A DNA stretch of 64,000 nt, from contig NZ_QGGW01000012.1 in NCBI RefSeq assembly GCF_003148775.1, forward strand, positions 1 to 64,000. Direction: 5' to 3'. Under the pieces are notes generated by a model. The model worked only from the letters and a program-made list of their open reading frames with translations. It made no database searches and was not told the origin of the DNA. The position numbers and the translations under genes were made by a program. This DNA comes from Roseicyclus mahoneyensis. GTDB taxonomy: Bacteria; Pseudomonadota; Alphaproteobacteria; Rhodobacterales; Rhodobacteraceae. This document shows, piece by piece, positions 1-10,888 of this stretch; position 1 is the first letter of the stretch; each line of letters opens with the position of its first letter.

Positions 1-171
1 CCTGCGTTTCGACATATTCTGATCTCCTCGTCTTGGGGATCAGCAGACCTCAGATCGTAGCTTCCGTCACTGTCCAATTTTCGGGGGGTAGCTCAAGGTT
101 AAGCGAACCTTTCGAGCCTTAAGGCGGGTTAACGAAAAATTAACCTCCAGACCGGACGATCGGTTGGATAG

Positions 172-1101
172 TTGAACGGGCAGCGTACTCAGGACCTCGT
201 TTTGGCCAATTTTCCCGCGACGCATTGGGTCATGCTGATGGGTCCCAGCCGCGCGGGCGACAGCAGCCTTGCATGGACGGGCACCCATGATCAGGCAGAC
301 CGGCATGATGTGATCGACACCGCGCCCAGCGGCGCGCTTGACCAGACCGACACCTTTGTGGGCGGACAATTTACCGGGTTCTACCTCGATATCGAAGGCA
401 AGTTCTACGGGGTGTTCCTCGTCCACAGCATCTACGCCGTGCCCTATATCAAGGCCGACCATGACATTTTCGGCAGTGCTGCTCTGTCAGCCGGAGTGAC
501 GACCCTCTATTCCCCTACGCTCGCCACGGCCGCCAACTGCTTTTTGGATGGAACCCACATCGCTACGCCCGATGGCCCTTGCGCCATAGAAAGGCTGCAA
601 CCCGGCGATCTGGTCACAACCACCGATGGCGGCAGCACACCCGTGATTTGGGTCTGGCGGCAAGACATCACCAACATCTTTGGCATGGGCGATGGGCTGG
701 CGCCGGTCCGACTGTCCGAGGGCTGTCTTGGCCCAGGCTGCCCCAGCCGCGATCTGACCGTGACGGCGGATCACGCGATCTGCATCGACGGCTTGCTGAT
801 CAATGCAGGCGCATTGGTCAACGGCACCACGATACGGGCCGCCCCCCAGCACCAACTTCCGGCGCGTTTCGCCTACTGGCATGTCGAGACCGAGGCGCAC
901 TGTCTTTTGCTGGCCGAAGGCTGCCCGGCCGAAAGCCTTGTTCCTTACGCAGACCGCGCGGGGTTCGCAGATCACGCCGCATATCTGGCGCGCTACGGAC
1001 GGGACCGCCCGATCGCCGAGATGGCACTGCCCCGCGTCACAGCCGCCCGCCACCTGCCCCCGGCCCTCCGGGCGCGGCTGGGCATCGACCGCGCGGCCTG
1101 A
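172..1101 (+). CDS. Hint-domain protein (Hedgehog/intein-type)
   Basis: The 309-residue product has an N-terminal part of unknown function and, from about residue 122 (NCFLDGTHIATPDG), a Hint module with the block ERLQPGDLV and a later block TVTADHAICIDG. Such proteins are common in Rhodobacterales and are thought to autoprocess, but the substrate is unknown. The open frame begins with a TTG at 172. An ATG at 232 is in frame but would remove conserved-looking N-terminal residues, and no strong ribosome site decides between them. The N-terminus is therefore uncertain and could be shortened by decay upstream. It is followed by rplY after about 100 bp. Confidence 0.7.
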   Translation: MNGQRTQDLVLANFPATHWVMLMGPSRAGDSSLAWTGTHDQADRHDVIDTAPSGALDQTDTFVGGQFTGFYLDIEGKFYGVFLVHSIYAVPYIKADHDIFGSAALSAGVTTLYSPTLATAANCFLDGTHIATPDGPCAIERLQPGDLVTTTDGGSTPVIWVWRQDITNIFGMGDGLAPVRLSEGCLGPGCPSRDLTVTADHAICIDGLLINAGALVNGTTIRAAPQHQLPARFAYWHVETEAHCLLLAEGCPAESLVPYADRAGFADHAAYLARYGRDRPIAEMALPRVTAARHLPPALRARLGIDRAA

Positions 1102-1199
1102 TTGGACCTTTACAATCTGGCGATTCCGCCCTATCCGGCGCGCTTCAACCGGGGCCCGACACCCTTGGAGGCAGCCCCTTCGGATAATGGAGAATAGCA

Positions 1200-1817
1200 A
1201 TGGCTGGTGAGATTCCAGATCTTATCGCCGAGGCACGGACGGGGACAGGCAAGGGGGCCGCCCGTCTAGCTCGCCGTGAAGGCAAGGTGCCCGGGGTCGT
1301 CTATGGTGGCGGCGTGGATCCTTTGGCGATCCAGATCCCCTACAACGTGCTGCTCAAGCGGCTCAAGCAGGGACGGTTCCTGTCGACCCTCTTCAACCTC
1401 AAGGTTGAGGGGCATGACGACGTGCGCGTGATCTGCCGCGGCGTTCAGCGCGACGTGGTCAAGGATCTGCCGACGCATGTCGACCTGATGCGCCTGCGCC
1501 GCACCTCGCGCGTAGCCCTGTTCATTCCCGTGGAATTCATCAACCACGAGAAATCGCCGGGTCTCAAGCGCGGCGGCGTCCTGACCGTCGTGCGCGCCGA
1601 GGTGGAACTGGTCGTGACGGCGGGTGACATCCCCGATCACATCACCGTGGATCTGGACGGCCGCGCCATCGGCGACGTGATCCACATCTCTGACGTGGTC
1701 CTGCCCGAAGGGGCAAAGCCCACGATCGACCGCGATTTCGTGATCGCCAACGTGTCGGCCCCCTCGGGCCTTGTCAGCAGCGACAATGCCGAAGCCGAGG
1801 AAGCCGCCGAGGGCTGA
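1200..1817 (+). CDS. rplY: 50S ribosomal protein L25/general stress protein Ctc
   Basis: The 205-residue protein has the two-domain CTC form of L25: an N-terminal 5S-rRNA-binding L25 domain (roughly residues 5-95, with [17 protein letters not shown]) and a C-terminal TL5-type domain (roughly 100-190, with [11 protein letters not shown] and GDVIHISDV). It ends in an acidic tail (EAEEAAEG). A GGAG stands about 6 nt before the ATG. It is the first part of the rplY...pth association usual in alphaproteobacteria, here separated by two minus-strand genes. A clear intrinsic terminator follows. Confidence 0.97.
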   Translation: MAGEIPDLIAEARTGTGKGAARLARREGKVPGVVYGGGVDPLAIQIPYNVLLKRLKQGRFLSTLFNLKVEGHDDVRVICRGVQRDVVKDLPTHVDLMRLRRTSRVALFIPVEFINHEKSPGLKRGGVLTVVRAEVELVVTAGDIPDHITVDLDGRAIGDVIHISDVVLPEGAKPTIDRDFVIANVSAPSGLVSSDNAEAEEAAEG

Positions 1818-1849
1818 CGCCTTCGCGAGCCGCCGGCCAACTGATCCTA

Positions 1850-1877
1850 CGCCGCCCCCTCACCGGGGCGGCGTTTT
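1850..1877 (+). terminator. Rho-independent terminator of rplY
   Basis: A perfect 9-bp GC stem (CGCCGCCCC / GGGGCGGCG) with a 6-nt loop is followed at once by TTTT, 33 bp after the rplY stop codon. Confidence 0.85.
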
Positions 1878-1882
1878 CCGTT

Positions 1883-2659
1883 CTACGCCTCGCCCTCGCC
1901 GTCATCTTCCAGCGGTTCGGGCGCGTCGCCCGCGCCCCAGACCTTGCGGAACCCAAGGATCTTGCCGCGCGAGGTCACCGGGTCATAGGTCATGTCCATC
2001 GCCGACATGAGATCGACGATCTTCTTGATCGTGCGCGCGTGGTATTTCTTGGGATGCAGTTCCATCACGCAAAACCTGAGCGGGCATTTCCAGACCCGGT
2101 TGAACATGTCCGCCTCGGCGCCTTCCACATCCATGAGCACCACATGGGGCTTGTGCGCCCGGATCAGGTCGTGGACCGAGATCAGCGGCACCGTCACCGC
2201 GCGGCCCTTTCCGTCCAGACTGGACCCGGTGTAGCCCTCGGACACGGCGAAATCGGCGGTCGCACCCTCCTCGACATGGCCGGTGGCAGCCCCATGCACC
2301 AAGGTGACGCCGGACAGGCCATTGCGCGCCAGATTGGCCTCGATCACCGGGATCAGGGCGGGGTTGGCCTCGACCGACAGTACGTTTTGCGGGCCCGCCC
2401 GCTTGGCGCACATCGCGGTGACATAGCCGATGCCCGCCCCCAATTCGAGCACGCGAAAGCCGGGCCGCACGCAGCGGTCGGCAGACCGCGCTTCATCGGC
2501 CTCATAGGTGCCATCGCCGAGCTTGCTCAGGATCTCGGGCGTGGCCAGCCCGGCGGGCAAGCTGAGGGAAATGCCGTTCAGGCGAAACTCATGCACGGTG
2601 CGGGCCTCGGGACGAAGGGAATTGGGCAGATCATGGGCAGCTGCCTCGCCCATGACCAT
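1883..2659 (-). CDS. FkbM-family SAM-dependent methyltransferase
   Basis: The 258-residue protein has the class I methyltransferase motif I VLELGAGIGY near residue 71, motif II VLSVEANPALIPVIEAN, and the FkbM-type block VVLMDVEGAEADMF near residue 175. FkbM proteins O-methylate sugars or small molecules, but the acceptor cannot be told from sequence. It lies 15 bp downstream of the dehydrogenase gene on the same strand and may be cotranscribed with it. The C-terminus is acidic. No signal peptide or membrane segment is visible. Confidence 0.85.
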   Translation of the reverse strand: MVMGEAAAHDLPNSLRPEARTVHEFRLNGISLSLPAGLATPEILSKLGDGTYEADEARSADRCVRPGFRVLELGAGIGYVTAMCAKRAGPQNVLSVEANPALIPVIEANLARNGLSGVTLVHGAATGHVEEGATADFAVSEGYTGSSLDGKGRAVTVPLISVHDLIRAHKPHVVLMDVEGAEADMFNRVWKCPLRFCVMELHPKKYHARTIKKIVDLMSAMDMTYDPVTSRGKILGFRKVWGAGDAPEPLEDDGEGEA

Positions 2660-2674
2660 GGCAAAATGAGGGCT

Positions 2675-3700
2675 TCAGGCAACAGGCGTCACGCCAAGAT
2701 CCTCGTCGGACAGGCGGATCAGCGTCTTGCCCGCCGACATCGCGCCCGCATAGGCGGCGATGCCATCAGCCGCCTGCCCGAGCGGCACGATCCGCGCCAC
2801 GTCACTGACCGCGAACCCGCCCTTGAGCGCCTGCGTCGCCTCGCGCGCATGCCACAGCATCAGCGGCAGCGGTTTGCGCGGCAGCCATTTCGACAGCCAG
2901 AAGCCGCTGACCGTCACCTCGCGGAAGATCATCGTGCCGGGGTTCAGCGTGACCTGCGCCTGATCGCGCGCGCCATAGACAAGGATCTGCGAGCGTGGCC
3001 CCAGCGCCACCGCCAGCCGGCCGGTCATCTCGCCGGCGACAGCATCAAAAGCCATGCGGCAGCGCAGGTCGCGGCAGAGCTGCGCCAGATCGGTGTCAAA
3101 GCGCGCATCGCTGGAATTGAGCACATGCCGCGCCCCCTCGGCCTCCAGCGCCGCCACCTGTTCGGCGCGGCGCACCACATTGATGACCTTGACGCCCTTT
3201 TCCCCGGCCCGTTTCCGGATCATCCGCCCCAGTTGCCCGCCCGCGCCGGTGGAGACGACAGCGCCATGCCCGCCCTTGCGCGCGATGGAGACCAGCGCGA
3301 TGGCGGTCAGCGGATTGACCGCCGACATTGCCCCCGCGCCCAAGGACACGCCCGTGGGCAGGGGAATGGCGCGGCTGGCGTCGACCACCGAATATTCGGC
3401 CCACATACCCCCCACGCCCGTGGCCAGCGCCACGCGGCGGCCCAGCATCGCGCGGGCCATGATGCCGCCGCCTGAAGTGACGACCGTACCCGCCCCTTCA
3501 AGCCCCGGAACAAAGGGATAGGCCGCGCCGATCCCGTAGGCGCCCTTGAGTGTCATCAGGTCGGACGGGTTGACCGGCGAGGCCGCCATGCGCACCAGAA
3601 TCTGTCCCGGACCGGGGCGGGGCACGGGCATGTCGTGCACCTCCAGCCGGTCGCGGGCGGTCAGCATCAGGGCGCGCATGGAATTGGAGAGCTCTGGCAT
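2675..3700 (-). CDS. Zinc-type alcohol dehydrogenase/quinone reductase-like MDR protein
   Basis: The 341-residue product starts at the ATG at 3700, which has a strong AGGAGG 6 nt upstream; longer frames read into the pth promoter. It has the GroES-like N-terminal domain ([27 protein letters not shown]) and a Rossmann domain with [14 protein letters not shown]. The Cys ligands of catalytic and structural zinc are absent, which points to a zinc-independent quinone oxidoreductase or trans-2-enoyl-CoA reductase (MECR/ETR1-like) type. The substrate is unknown. It is divergent from pth. Confidence 0.8.
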   Translation of the reverse strand: MPELSNSMRALMLTARDRLEVHDMPVPRPGPGQILVRMAASPVNPSDLMTLKGAYGIGAAYPFVPGLEGAGTVVTSGGGIMARAMLGRRVALATGVGGMWAEYSVVDASRAIPLPTGVSLGAGAMSAVNPLTAIALVSIARKGGHGAVVSTGAGGQLGRMIRKRAGEKGVKVINVVRRAEQVAALEAEGARHVLNSSDARFDTDLAQLCRDLRCRMAFDAVAGEMTGRLAVALGPRSQILVYGARDQAQVTLNPGTMIFREVTVSGFWLSKWLPRKPLPLMLWHAREATQALKGGFAVSDVARIVPLGQAADGIAAYAGAMSAGKTLIRLSDEDLGVTPVA

Positions 3701-3807
3701 GGATCGACCTCCTGTCGGGTCCGGCCACCCTGACACGCGGCCTTGCGGCTTGGCAAATGCCGCCCCGGCTGGCATCACCGGGCAGGCAGCCAAAGGGGGC
3801 GGATGCG

Positions 3808-4500
3808 ATGCAGCTTTGGGTCGGACTGGGCAATCCGGGCGCGAAATACGCGGCCAACCGGCACAATATCGGCTGGATGGCGCTGGACAGGATCGCGGGC
3901 GACCACGGGTTCGGCCCATGGCGCACCAAGTTTCAGGGCAACCTGTGCGAGGGGACGCTGGGCGGTGAAAAGGTGATGCTGCTCAAGCCCGAGACCTTCA
4001 TGAACCTGTCCGGTCAATCCGTCGGCGAAGCGATGCGGTTCTACAAGCTCGCCGCCACCGACGTGACGGTGTTCCATGACGAGCTGGACCTTGCGCCGGG
4101 CAAGTGTCGCGTGAAATCGGGCGGCGGGCATGCGGGGCACAACGGTCTGCGCTCGATGCACCAGCATATCGGCGAGGCCTATGCACGTGTCCGCCTCGGC
4201 ATCGGGCATCCGGGCCACAAGGACCGTGTGGCGGGCTATGTGCTGTCGGATTTCGCCAAGGCCGAACAGGAGTGGCTCGACGACCTGATGCGGGGGATCT
4301 CGGATGGCGCGACCGATCTGGCCCGGGGTGACAGCGCGCGGTTCCTGAATGCCGTCGCGCTGCGCACCGCGCCGCCCCGGTCCTCGACCACCGTGGCCAA
4401 GGCCGGAAAGCCGCCCACGAGCACCGACGACGCACCGACACCCGACCCTGCACCCGAAGCGCGCAGCCCGATGCAGCGCCTTCTCGACAAGTTCCGCTAA
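3808..4500 (+). CDS. pth: Peptidyl-tRNA hydrolase
   Basis: The enzyme releases tRNA from peptidyl-tRNA that has dropped off ribosomes. The 230-residue product starts [11 protein letters not shown] and shows the family blocks NRHNIGW (catalytic His), FMNLSG, FHDELDL (Asp) and [12 protein letters not shown]. The E. coli enzyme has 194 residues. The extra ~35 C-terminal residues are rich in Pro, Thr and Ala ([14 protein letters not shown]), a tail common in alphaproteobacterial Pth. The ATG at 3808 was chosen because the family signature begins there; no good upstream start is conserved. Confidence 0.97.
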   Translation: MQLWVGLGNPGAKYAANRHNIGWMALDRIAGDHGFGPWRTKFQGNLCEGTLGGEKVMLLKPETFMNLSGQSVGEAMRFYKLAATDVTVFHDELDLAPGKCRVKSGGGHAGHNGLRSMHQHIGEAYARVRLGIGHPGHKDRVAGYVLSDFAKAEQEWLDDLMRGISDGATDLARGDSARFLNAVALRTAPPRSSTTVAKAGKPPTSTDDAPTPDPAPEARSPMQRLLDKFR

Positions 4501-4567
4501 ATCGGTGTCGCCGCGCTTTCCGGGGATCGAATGACCATGCTTTGCTGCGCGCAACAGGGAAGATGAC

Positions 4568-5731
4568 ATGCGCCGATATCTCAAGATCATCCTGCGGGTT
4601 CTGGCGGTTCTCGCCCTCCTGGCGCTGGCGGCTGGCCTGTGGAAGCGCGAGGAAATCGCACGGTTGATGGCCGTCAACACGCTCTTTGACGAAGGCCGGA
4701 TCGTGGCCAACTTCAGCCATATGGATCGCGCATTCCTGACCGTGCCGGTGCCGCGCGGCGATGGCCCGGTCAGCCCGCTGCCCCAAGCTGCGCCCGCCGA
4801 CCTGCCGCCCGACGTGGCCGCGTGGATCGACGCGCGCGCAATCACCGCGCTGGTCGTGCTTCAGAACGGCGCGATCGTCCATGAAAGCTACCACCTCGGC
4901 ACCATGCCCGAGGACCGCCGCATCTCTTGGTCGGTGGCTAAAAGCTATCTCTCGGCACTCTTGGGCACGCTGGTGGCCGATAGCACGATCCCCGACCTCG
5001 ACGCGCCGGTCACGCACTACGTGCCGCTGTTGTCCGGGTCTGCCTATGACGGAGCGAGCATCCGCAACGTGGCTCAGATGGCTTCGGGCGTGGCGTTCGA
5101 CGAGGATTACCTCGACTACAATTCCGACATCAACCGCATGGGCCGCGAGATCGCCTTGGGCGGCACCCTTGACGGCTTCACCGCCGGGTTGACGGCTCGC
5201 GCCCGCGACCCCGGCAGCGCATGGCAATATGTCTCTATGGATACCCATGTGATCGGCATGGTGATCCGCGGCGCGACCGGGCGCGATATCCCCTCGCTCC
5301 TGTCCGAACGCCTCATCGTGCCTCTGGGGCTGGAGGCCGAGCCCTATTACCTGACCGATGGGGAAGGCGTGGCCTTCGTTCTGGGCGGCTTGAACCTGAC
5401 CACCCGCGATTACGCGCGCTTCGGCCAGATGATCGCGCAAGACGGCGTCTGGCAGGGCACCCGCATCCTGCCCGAGGGCTGGGTGACTGAGAGCACTGCG
5501 CCCTCGGCCCCGACGGCACCGGGGGCGATCGGCTACGGCTACCAATGGTGGGTCCCCGTGGGTGCGGGACCGGGGCAGTTCATGGCGCGCGGCATCTACG
5601 GCCAGTATCTCTACATCGACCAACCGCGCGGCGTGGTGATCGCGACCAACGGGGCCGACCGTGGGTTCCGGGAGCCGGGCGTGGATGACGCGAACATCGC
5701 CATGTTCCGGCTGATCGCGGACAGCCTTTGA
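4568..5731 (+). CDS. Serine hydrolase of the beta-lactamase/class C (DUF-like esterase) family
   Basis: The 387-residue protein has an N-terminal membrane anchor (residues ~5-22, IILRVLAVLALLALAAGLW) and a beta-lactamase-fold domain with the SxxK motif SVAK near residue 122. It also has a YNSD motif near residue 181 and a later block GYGYQWWVPV. This arrangement is that of 6-aminohexanoate-dimer hydrolase-like and other class C esterases rather than true resistance enzymes. It is probably anchored in the inner membrane facing the periplasm. The substrate is unknown. The next gene begins at its stop codon. Confidence 0.82.
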   Translation: MRRYLKIILRVLAVLALLALAAGLWKREEIARLMAVNTLFDEGRIVANFSHMDRAFLTVPVPRGDGPVSPLPQAAPADLPPDVAAWIDARAITALVVLQNGAIVHESYHLGTMPEDRRISWSVAKSYLSALLGTLVADSTIPDLDAPVTHYVPLLSGSAYDGASIRNVAQMASGVAFDEDYLDYNSDINRMGREIALGGTLDGFTAGLTARARDPGSAWQYVSMDTHVIGMVIRGATGRDIPSLLSERLIVPLGLEAEPYYLTDGEGVAFVLGGLNLTTRDYARFGQMIAQDGVWQGTRILPEGWVTESTAPSAPTAPGAIGYGYQWWVPVGAGPGQFMARGIYGQYLYIDQPRGVVIATNGADRGFREPGVDDANIAMFRLIADSL

Positions 5732-6771
5732 CCGGGCCCGAGACCGATATCCGCGCGGCCTTCCGTGGGCAGGGGCTTGCTTGTGCGCGTCTCGGCTCGC
5801 CCTTCATGGGGCGGCTGATGCCGCTTTTGGCCGACAGCTTGCAGCCCACGGGCGCCGTAGCGCGGCGGGTGCTGGACTGGCAGGGCGATCTGGGACCGGG
5901 CGGGCAATCGGTGCCGCTGCGCCTTGCCGGCGCGCTGCACGGGCTGGTTCTGGACGGGGCGGATGGGGGGCTGGTCGCGGTCTACCCGCCGAACAAGGTG
6001 GAGGACGATACACTTTTTGCCGCCGTCGAGGGGGCGCTGGACCGTCACGAGGCGCGGCTGATGGAATGGCTCGACCGGGCCCCGCAGACCAACGAGGTGC
6101 GCCGTGCCGCCGCCCTGATCCCGGCGATCTGGTGGGCCTTGGGGCATTTCGACATGCCGCTCGTCCTGTCGGAACTGGGAGCAAGCGCGGGGCTGAACCT
6201 GTCGCTGGACCGATTTGCCCTGTCGGTCGGCGGCGATCTGCACGGGGTGCCCGACAGCGCGGTGCGCCTGTCGCCGGATTGGACCGGCCCGTTACCCGAC
6301 CCCAGACCCCTCCGCGTCGCGGCGCGGGGCGGCGTGGATCTCAACCCGCTCGACCCGACCGACCCGCGTGATGCGCTGCGGCTTGCAGCATATCTCTGGC
6401 CCGACCAGCCCGAACGGATGGCGCGGACCCGGGCCGCCATCGCGCTGGCCCATGGCGCGCCCGATCGCGGCGATGCCGCCTTCTGGCTGACGGACCGGTT
6501 GGCCACGCGCCATCCCGGGCGGCTCCATCTCGTCTACCATACGATCGCGTGGCAGTATTTCCCGCCTGCCACGCAAGCCTCGGCCCGCACTGCGCTGGAG
6601 GTCGCGGGCGCGCGCGCCACGCCCGACGCACCCATAGCCCATGTGGCGATGGAGGCCGACGGCGACCCGATGGGCGCGGCCCTGACCGCACAGGTCTGGC
6701 CGGGGATGGACCGGCCGAGGGTGCTGGCGCGGGTGGATTATCACGGGCGCTGGATCGACTGGCGCGCGTGA
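5728..6771 (+). CDS. DUF2332 family protein
   Basis: The 347-residue product matches the DUF2332 pattern, with the N-terminal block AAFRGQGLACARLGSPFMGRL, a middle block ELGASAGLNLSLDRFAL and the C-terminal part HTIAWQYFPP. The middle block resembles a methyltransferase-like glycine loop, but no activity is known. The frame starts at a TTG that overlaps the upstream TGA by 4 nt (TTGA), which suggests translational coupling. The first ATG (5806) would cut into the conserved N-terminus. Confidence 0.8.
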   Translation: MTGPETDIRAAFRGQGLACARLGSPFMGRLMPLLADSLQPTGAVARRVLDWQGDLGPGGQSVPLRLAGALHGLVLDGADGGLVAVYPPNKVEDDTLFAAVEGALDRHEARLMEWLDRAPQTNEVRRAAALIPAIWWALGHFDMPLVLSELGASAGLNLSLDRFALSVGGDLHGVPDSAVRLSPDWTGPLPDPRPLRVAARGGVDLNPLDPTDPRDALRLAAYLWPDQPERMARTRAAIALAHGAPDRGDAAFWLTDRLATRHPGRLHLVYHTIAWQYFPPATQASARTALEVAGARATPDAPIAHVAMEADGDPMGAALTAQVWPGMDRPRVLARVDYHGRWIDWRA

Positions 6772-6832
6772 TCCTTGCCCGGCGCCACAAGATGGCTAGC
6801 TTGAGAACAGGACCACGCGGAAAGGAAACGAC

Positions 6833-7207
6833 ATGCCGATCAAGATGGAGGCCTCCGTCAACGTGCTTGGGGGCGCGTTGCAGGAGTGTTCGCGCGACCC
6901 GATGACCGGATTTTTCCGCAACGGAGCCTGCGACACCTGCGCCGAGGATCGCGGCAGCCACACGGTCTGCGCGGTGATGACGGCGGAATTCCTCGCCTTT
7001 TCCAAATACGTGGGCAACGACCTGTCGACGCCGCGCCCCGAATACGGCTTCGCTGGCCTCAAGCCGGGCGACCAGTGGTGCCTGTGCGCCAGCCGTTTTT
7101 TGCAGGCCCATGAGGATGGGGTGGCGCCGCGCGTGAACCTTGCCGCCACACATGCCCGAGCGCTCGACATCGTGCCGCTGGAGGTGCTGCACGAGCACGC
7201 GGTTTAA
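6833..7207 (+). CDS. DUF2237 family protein
   Basis: The 124-residue protein shows the DUF2237 pattern: NVLGGALQECSRDPMTGFFRNG, CAEDRGSHTVCAVMT, GDQWCLCASRF and a late HATRALDIVPLEVL-like block. There are several conserved Cys residues. The function is unknown. AAGGAAA lies just upstream of the ATG. Confidence 0.88.
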   Translation: MPIKMEASVNVLGGALQECSRDPMTGFFRNGACDTCAEDRGSHTVCAVMTAEFLAFSKYVGNDLSTPRPEYGFAGLKPGDQWCLCASRFLQAHEDGVAPRVNLAATHARALDIVPLEVLHEHAV

Positions 7208-7281
7208 CAAGAAGGCCGCTTTGCGATTGCCATTGTGCCCGGTGCCCGACATCTTGTGGCCTGTTAAATGGTGAGCCTGTC

Positions 7282-8019
7282 GTGTTCCGGATACCCAACG
7301 TCGTCCTCTACATCATCGCCGGTGTCACGGTCGGGGCCGTATTGTCATTAACCCGCGTCGACGAAGAAAGGCCGGCCGATCCGCCCGGCGCCGCGGCCTT
7401 GCAACAGGCGGCGGACCGCCTCGCCAACGTGCCCGGCATCGTGGATTTGCTGGCCACCTGCCCCGCCGATGCGTGGCTGTCACGCGTCGACATGGCCGCG
7501 GGCGACATCTGGCAACAAGGCGCCTGCCTGAGCGATTTCGACGGCTGCCTCGAGGCTTGCGTTGCGGGCAACAGTGCCACCGCCTGCAGAACCACGGCGC
7601 GTGCCATCGAGCTGAGCGATGATCCCTATGCAATGGACCCCGCGATCGACCTGTCGCGCAGGCAAGCCTATGCGCTGGCCTGCGCGCTGGGGTCGGCGTC
7701 CGGTTGCACCAACAGGGCGGCCGCGCTGCGCAACGCCGCGCAAGTGGCACCCGATCCCCTGTCGGATCTGACCCAGTGGGCACGCGATCTATGCCTTTAC
7801 CGCAGCTTCTCCTCGGCTTGTGATGCAGGCAGCGAATGGGGCTGCGCGATGTCGGGGCAATCTTACCAACTGGGCGAGGGCACGACGCGCGACAATGCGC
7901 GGGCGCGGGTGCAATTGCTGCGCGCATGCGAAGGCTCCACCGGGGTGGAGCCCGAGGACACCGCGCATGCGCCCTGTCGGTTTGCGCGCAACCTGCTGGC
8001 CAGCATCGAGGAAAGCTGA
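7282..8019 (+). CDS. Exported or membrane-anchored Cys-rich protein with Sel1-like features
   Basis: The 245-residue product begins with GTG and has a hydrophobic segment (residues 5-22, PNVVLYIIAGVTVGAVLS) that acts as signal or anchor. The rest is rich in Ala and holds about 13 cysteines in pairs (GCLEAC, ACRTT, ACALGSASGC, ACDAGSEWGC), likely disulfides in the periplasm. The stretch CDAGSEWGCAMSGQSYQLGEGTTRDNARA looks like a Sel1/TPR-like repeat. The specific role is not recognised. It converges on trpB, with 14 bp between stops. Confidence 0.6.
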   Translation: MFRIPNVVLYIIAGVTVGAVLSLTRVDEERPADPPGAAALQQAADRLANVPGIVDLLATCPADAWLSRVDMAAGDIWQQGACLSDFDGCLEACVAGNSATACRTTARAIELSDDPYAMDPAIDLSRRQAYALACALGSASGCTNRAAALRNAAQVAPDPLSDLTQWARDLCLYRSFSSACDAGSEWGCAMSGQSYQLGEGTTRDNARARVQLLRACEGSTGVEPEDTAHAPCRFARNLLASIEES

Positions 8020-8033
8020 CCGGCCGGGCGGAC

Positions 8034-9260
<1,227 letters not shown>

Positions 9261-9352
9261 CGGGGCCTCCGGCTTGGGTCGAGGACAAGGGGTAGCGTGG
9301 CGCGCCCCACGGGGCAAGGGCAAGGCGGCGGAAAGACGGCGCGGCGCACGGG

Positions 9353-10000
9353 TCAGTTGGATGGGGCCAGCGCCTTGGCAAAAGCCGCCATGCGGCCCGC
9401 ATCCTTGAGACCCGGCGCGGACTCGACCCCCGAGGAGACATCGACCTGCCGCGCGCCGGTCAGGCGCACCGCTTCGGCCACGTTGCCCGGCGTCAGACCA
9501 CCCGCCAGCATCCAGGGTTTCGTCCAGTATTTGCGCCCGGCCAAGAGCCGCCAGTCAAAGGCCAGCCCGTTGCCGCCGGGCAGGTCCGCGCCCTCGGGGG
9601 GCTTGGCGTCGATCAGCAGCTGGTCGGCAACCTCGGCATAGCTGTCGATCCGGGCCAGATCGGCGGCACTGGCGATCCCCAGCGCCTTCATCACCGGCAA
9701 TCCGTAGCGCGCCCGGACCTCGGCCACGCGATCGGGGGATTCGTGGCCGTGCAGTTGCACCATGTCGACCGGCACGGCCGCGACCAAGGCATCCAGGTCC
9801 GCATCCTCGGCATCAACCGTCAGCGCGACCTTGGCCACGCCCGAAGGCACCGCCAAGGCCAGCGCACGGGCCTGTTCCAGCGTCACATTGCGCGGCGATT
9901 TGGGAAAAAACACAAATCCGACATAGCGTGCACCCGATTGCACGGCGGCGGAGACGTCTTGCGGCCGGGTCAGGCCGCAGACCTTGAAGGCGATCGTCAT
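9353..10000 (-). CDS. trpF: Phosphoribosylanthranilate isomerase
   Basis: The TIM-barrel enzyme of tryptophan synthesis converts phosphoribosylanthranilate to CdRP. The 215-residue product has the KVCGLTR motif with the catalytic Cys, VQLHGHE, and the phosphate-binding [10 protein letters not shown] and [11 protein letters not shown] blocks, with a catalytic Asp in LIDAKPP. It lies 4 bp after lapA and upstream of trpB in the usual ihfB-lapA-trpF-trpB order. Confidence 0.98.
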   Translation of the reverse strand: MTIAFKVCGLTRPQDVSAAVQSGARYVGFVFFPKSPRNVTLEQARALALAVPSGVAKVALTVDAEDADLDALVAAVPVDMVQLHGHESPDRVAEVRARYGLPVMKALGIASAADLARIDSYAEVADQLLIDAKPPEGADLPGGNGLAFDWRLLAGRKYWTKPWMLAGGLTPGNVAEAVRLTGARQVDVSSGVESAPGLKDAGRMAAFAKALAPSN

Positions 10001-10004
10001 CGGG

Positions 10005-10373
10005 TCAACGGCCGGACCGGGGCCCGTCTACCAGCGCAAGGATTTCGTCCTGGCTGTCTCGCGCAGGGCCCTTGAGGGTCGTCACCTCACGCTCCAAGGC
10101 TTGCGCTGTGCGCTTGTTAGTCGCCGCCTCGACGCGGTAGCGGTGTTCGCGCAGCCATTCCCAGACGAACCCGACCATAACACCAACCAACACACTTCCG
10201 AGCACGACAAGGAACAGTGGCAGCTCGATCCCGAACTGGATGCCGAACCACGCCGCCAGATCAGCCGGGATCACCTCGAGCGTCACCGACTCGCGGTTGG
10301 CCATCGCCATCAAGACAAGCGCCACGGCGACGACGATCAGGAAGGTGTATTTCAGGTATCTCAGGACGATCAT
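10005..10373 (-). CDS. lapA: LapA-family (DUF1049) inner membrane protein
   Basis: The 122-residue protein has two membrane segments (about residues 6-24 and 49-70) with [23 protein letters not shown] between, the LapA_dom pattern, then a basic cytoplasmic tail. LapA homologues take part in envelope homeostasis/LPS assembly in E. coli; the role here is inferred. It sits between ihfB and trpF. Confidence 0.85.
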   Translation of the reverse strand: MIVLRYLKYTFLIVVAVALVLMAMANRESVTLEVIPADLAAWFGIQFGIELPLFLVVLGSVLVGVMVGFVWEWLREHRYRVEAATNKRTAQALEREVTTLKGPARDSQDEILALVDGPRSGR

Positions 10374-10395
10374 GTCAAAAGGCCTCCGGGTTCCG

Positions 10396-10680
10396 TCACG
10401 CGTCTCCGTTCAGTCGGTCGCGTAGCAGTTTCCCGGCCTTGAAGAAAGGCACGTGCTTCTCCTCGACCGCGACGCTTTCGCCGGTGCGCGGATTGCGGCC
10501 GGTGCGCGCGTCGCGCTGCTTGACAGAAAAGGCACCAAAGCCGCGCAACTCGACACGGTTGCCGCTGGCCATCGCCTCGATGATCTCTTCGAAGACCGCA
10601 TTCACGATCCGTTCGACATCACGCTGGTAGAGATGCGGGTTCTCGTCCGACAGCTTCTGGATCAGCTCGGAGCGTATCAT
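10396..10680 (-). CDS. ihfB: Integration host factor subunit beta
   Basis: The DNA-bending protein forms a heterodimer with IhfA. The 94-residue product begins [10 protein letters not shown] and has the HU/IHF signature [22 protein letters not shown], with the intercalating Pro in RNPRTG. The ATG at 10680 gives the normal IHF length. In related genomes rpsA usually lies upstream; here the hydantoinase cluster occupies that place. Confidence 0.97.
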   Translation of the reverse strand: MIRSELIQKLSDENPHLYQRDVERIVNAVFEEIIEAMASGNRVELRGFGAFSVKQRDARTGRNPRTGESVAVEEKHVPFFKAGKLLRDRLNGDA

Positions 10681-10888
10681 CGTGGCGTCCCTCCCAGGTG
10701 ACAGCGCAGGCGTTCGCTTTGCACTATAGGCGCATTCTTTTTCGATGAATACAGCCAAGCCACGGGAAAGGGGACGGTTTTGCGCAACCTTCAGCGCTGT
10801 CGGGGCGGGTTCTGGCCCAACCGGCAGCATGGAGGCGGTTGTCGGGCACCGCATCGGGCAAGCCGTGCGGCCCGATTCGGATCGGCGT

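Noticed and set aside
4568-5731. Beta-lactamase conferring drug resistance
   Set aside because: Only the SxxK fold is shared; the pattern fits class C esterase/6-aminohexanoate hydrolase-type proteins.
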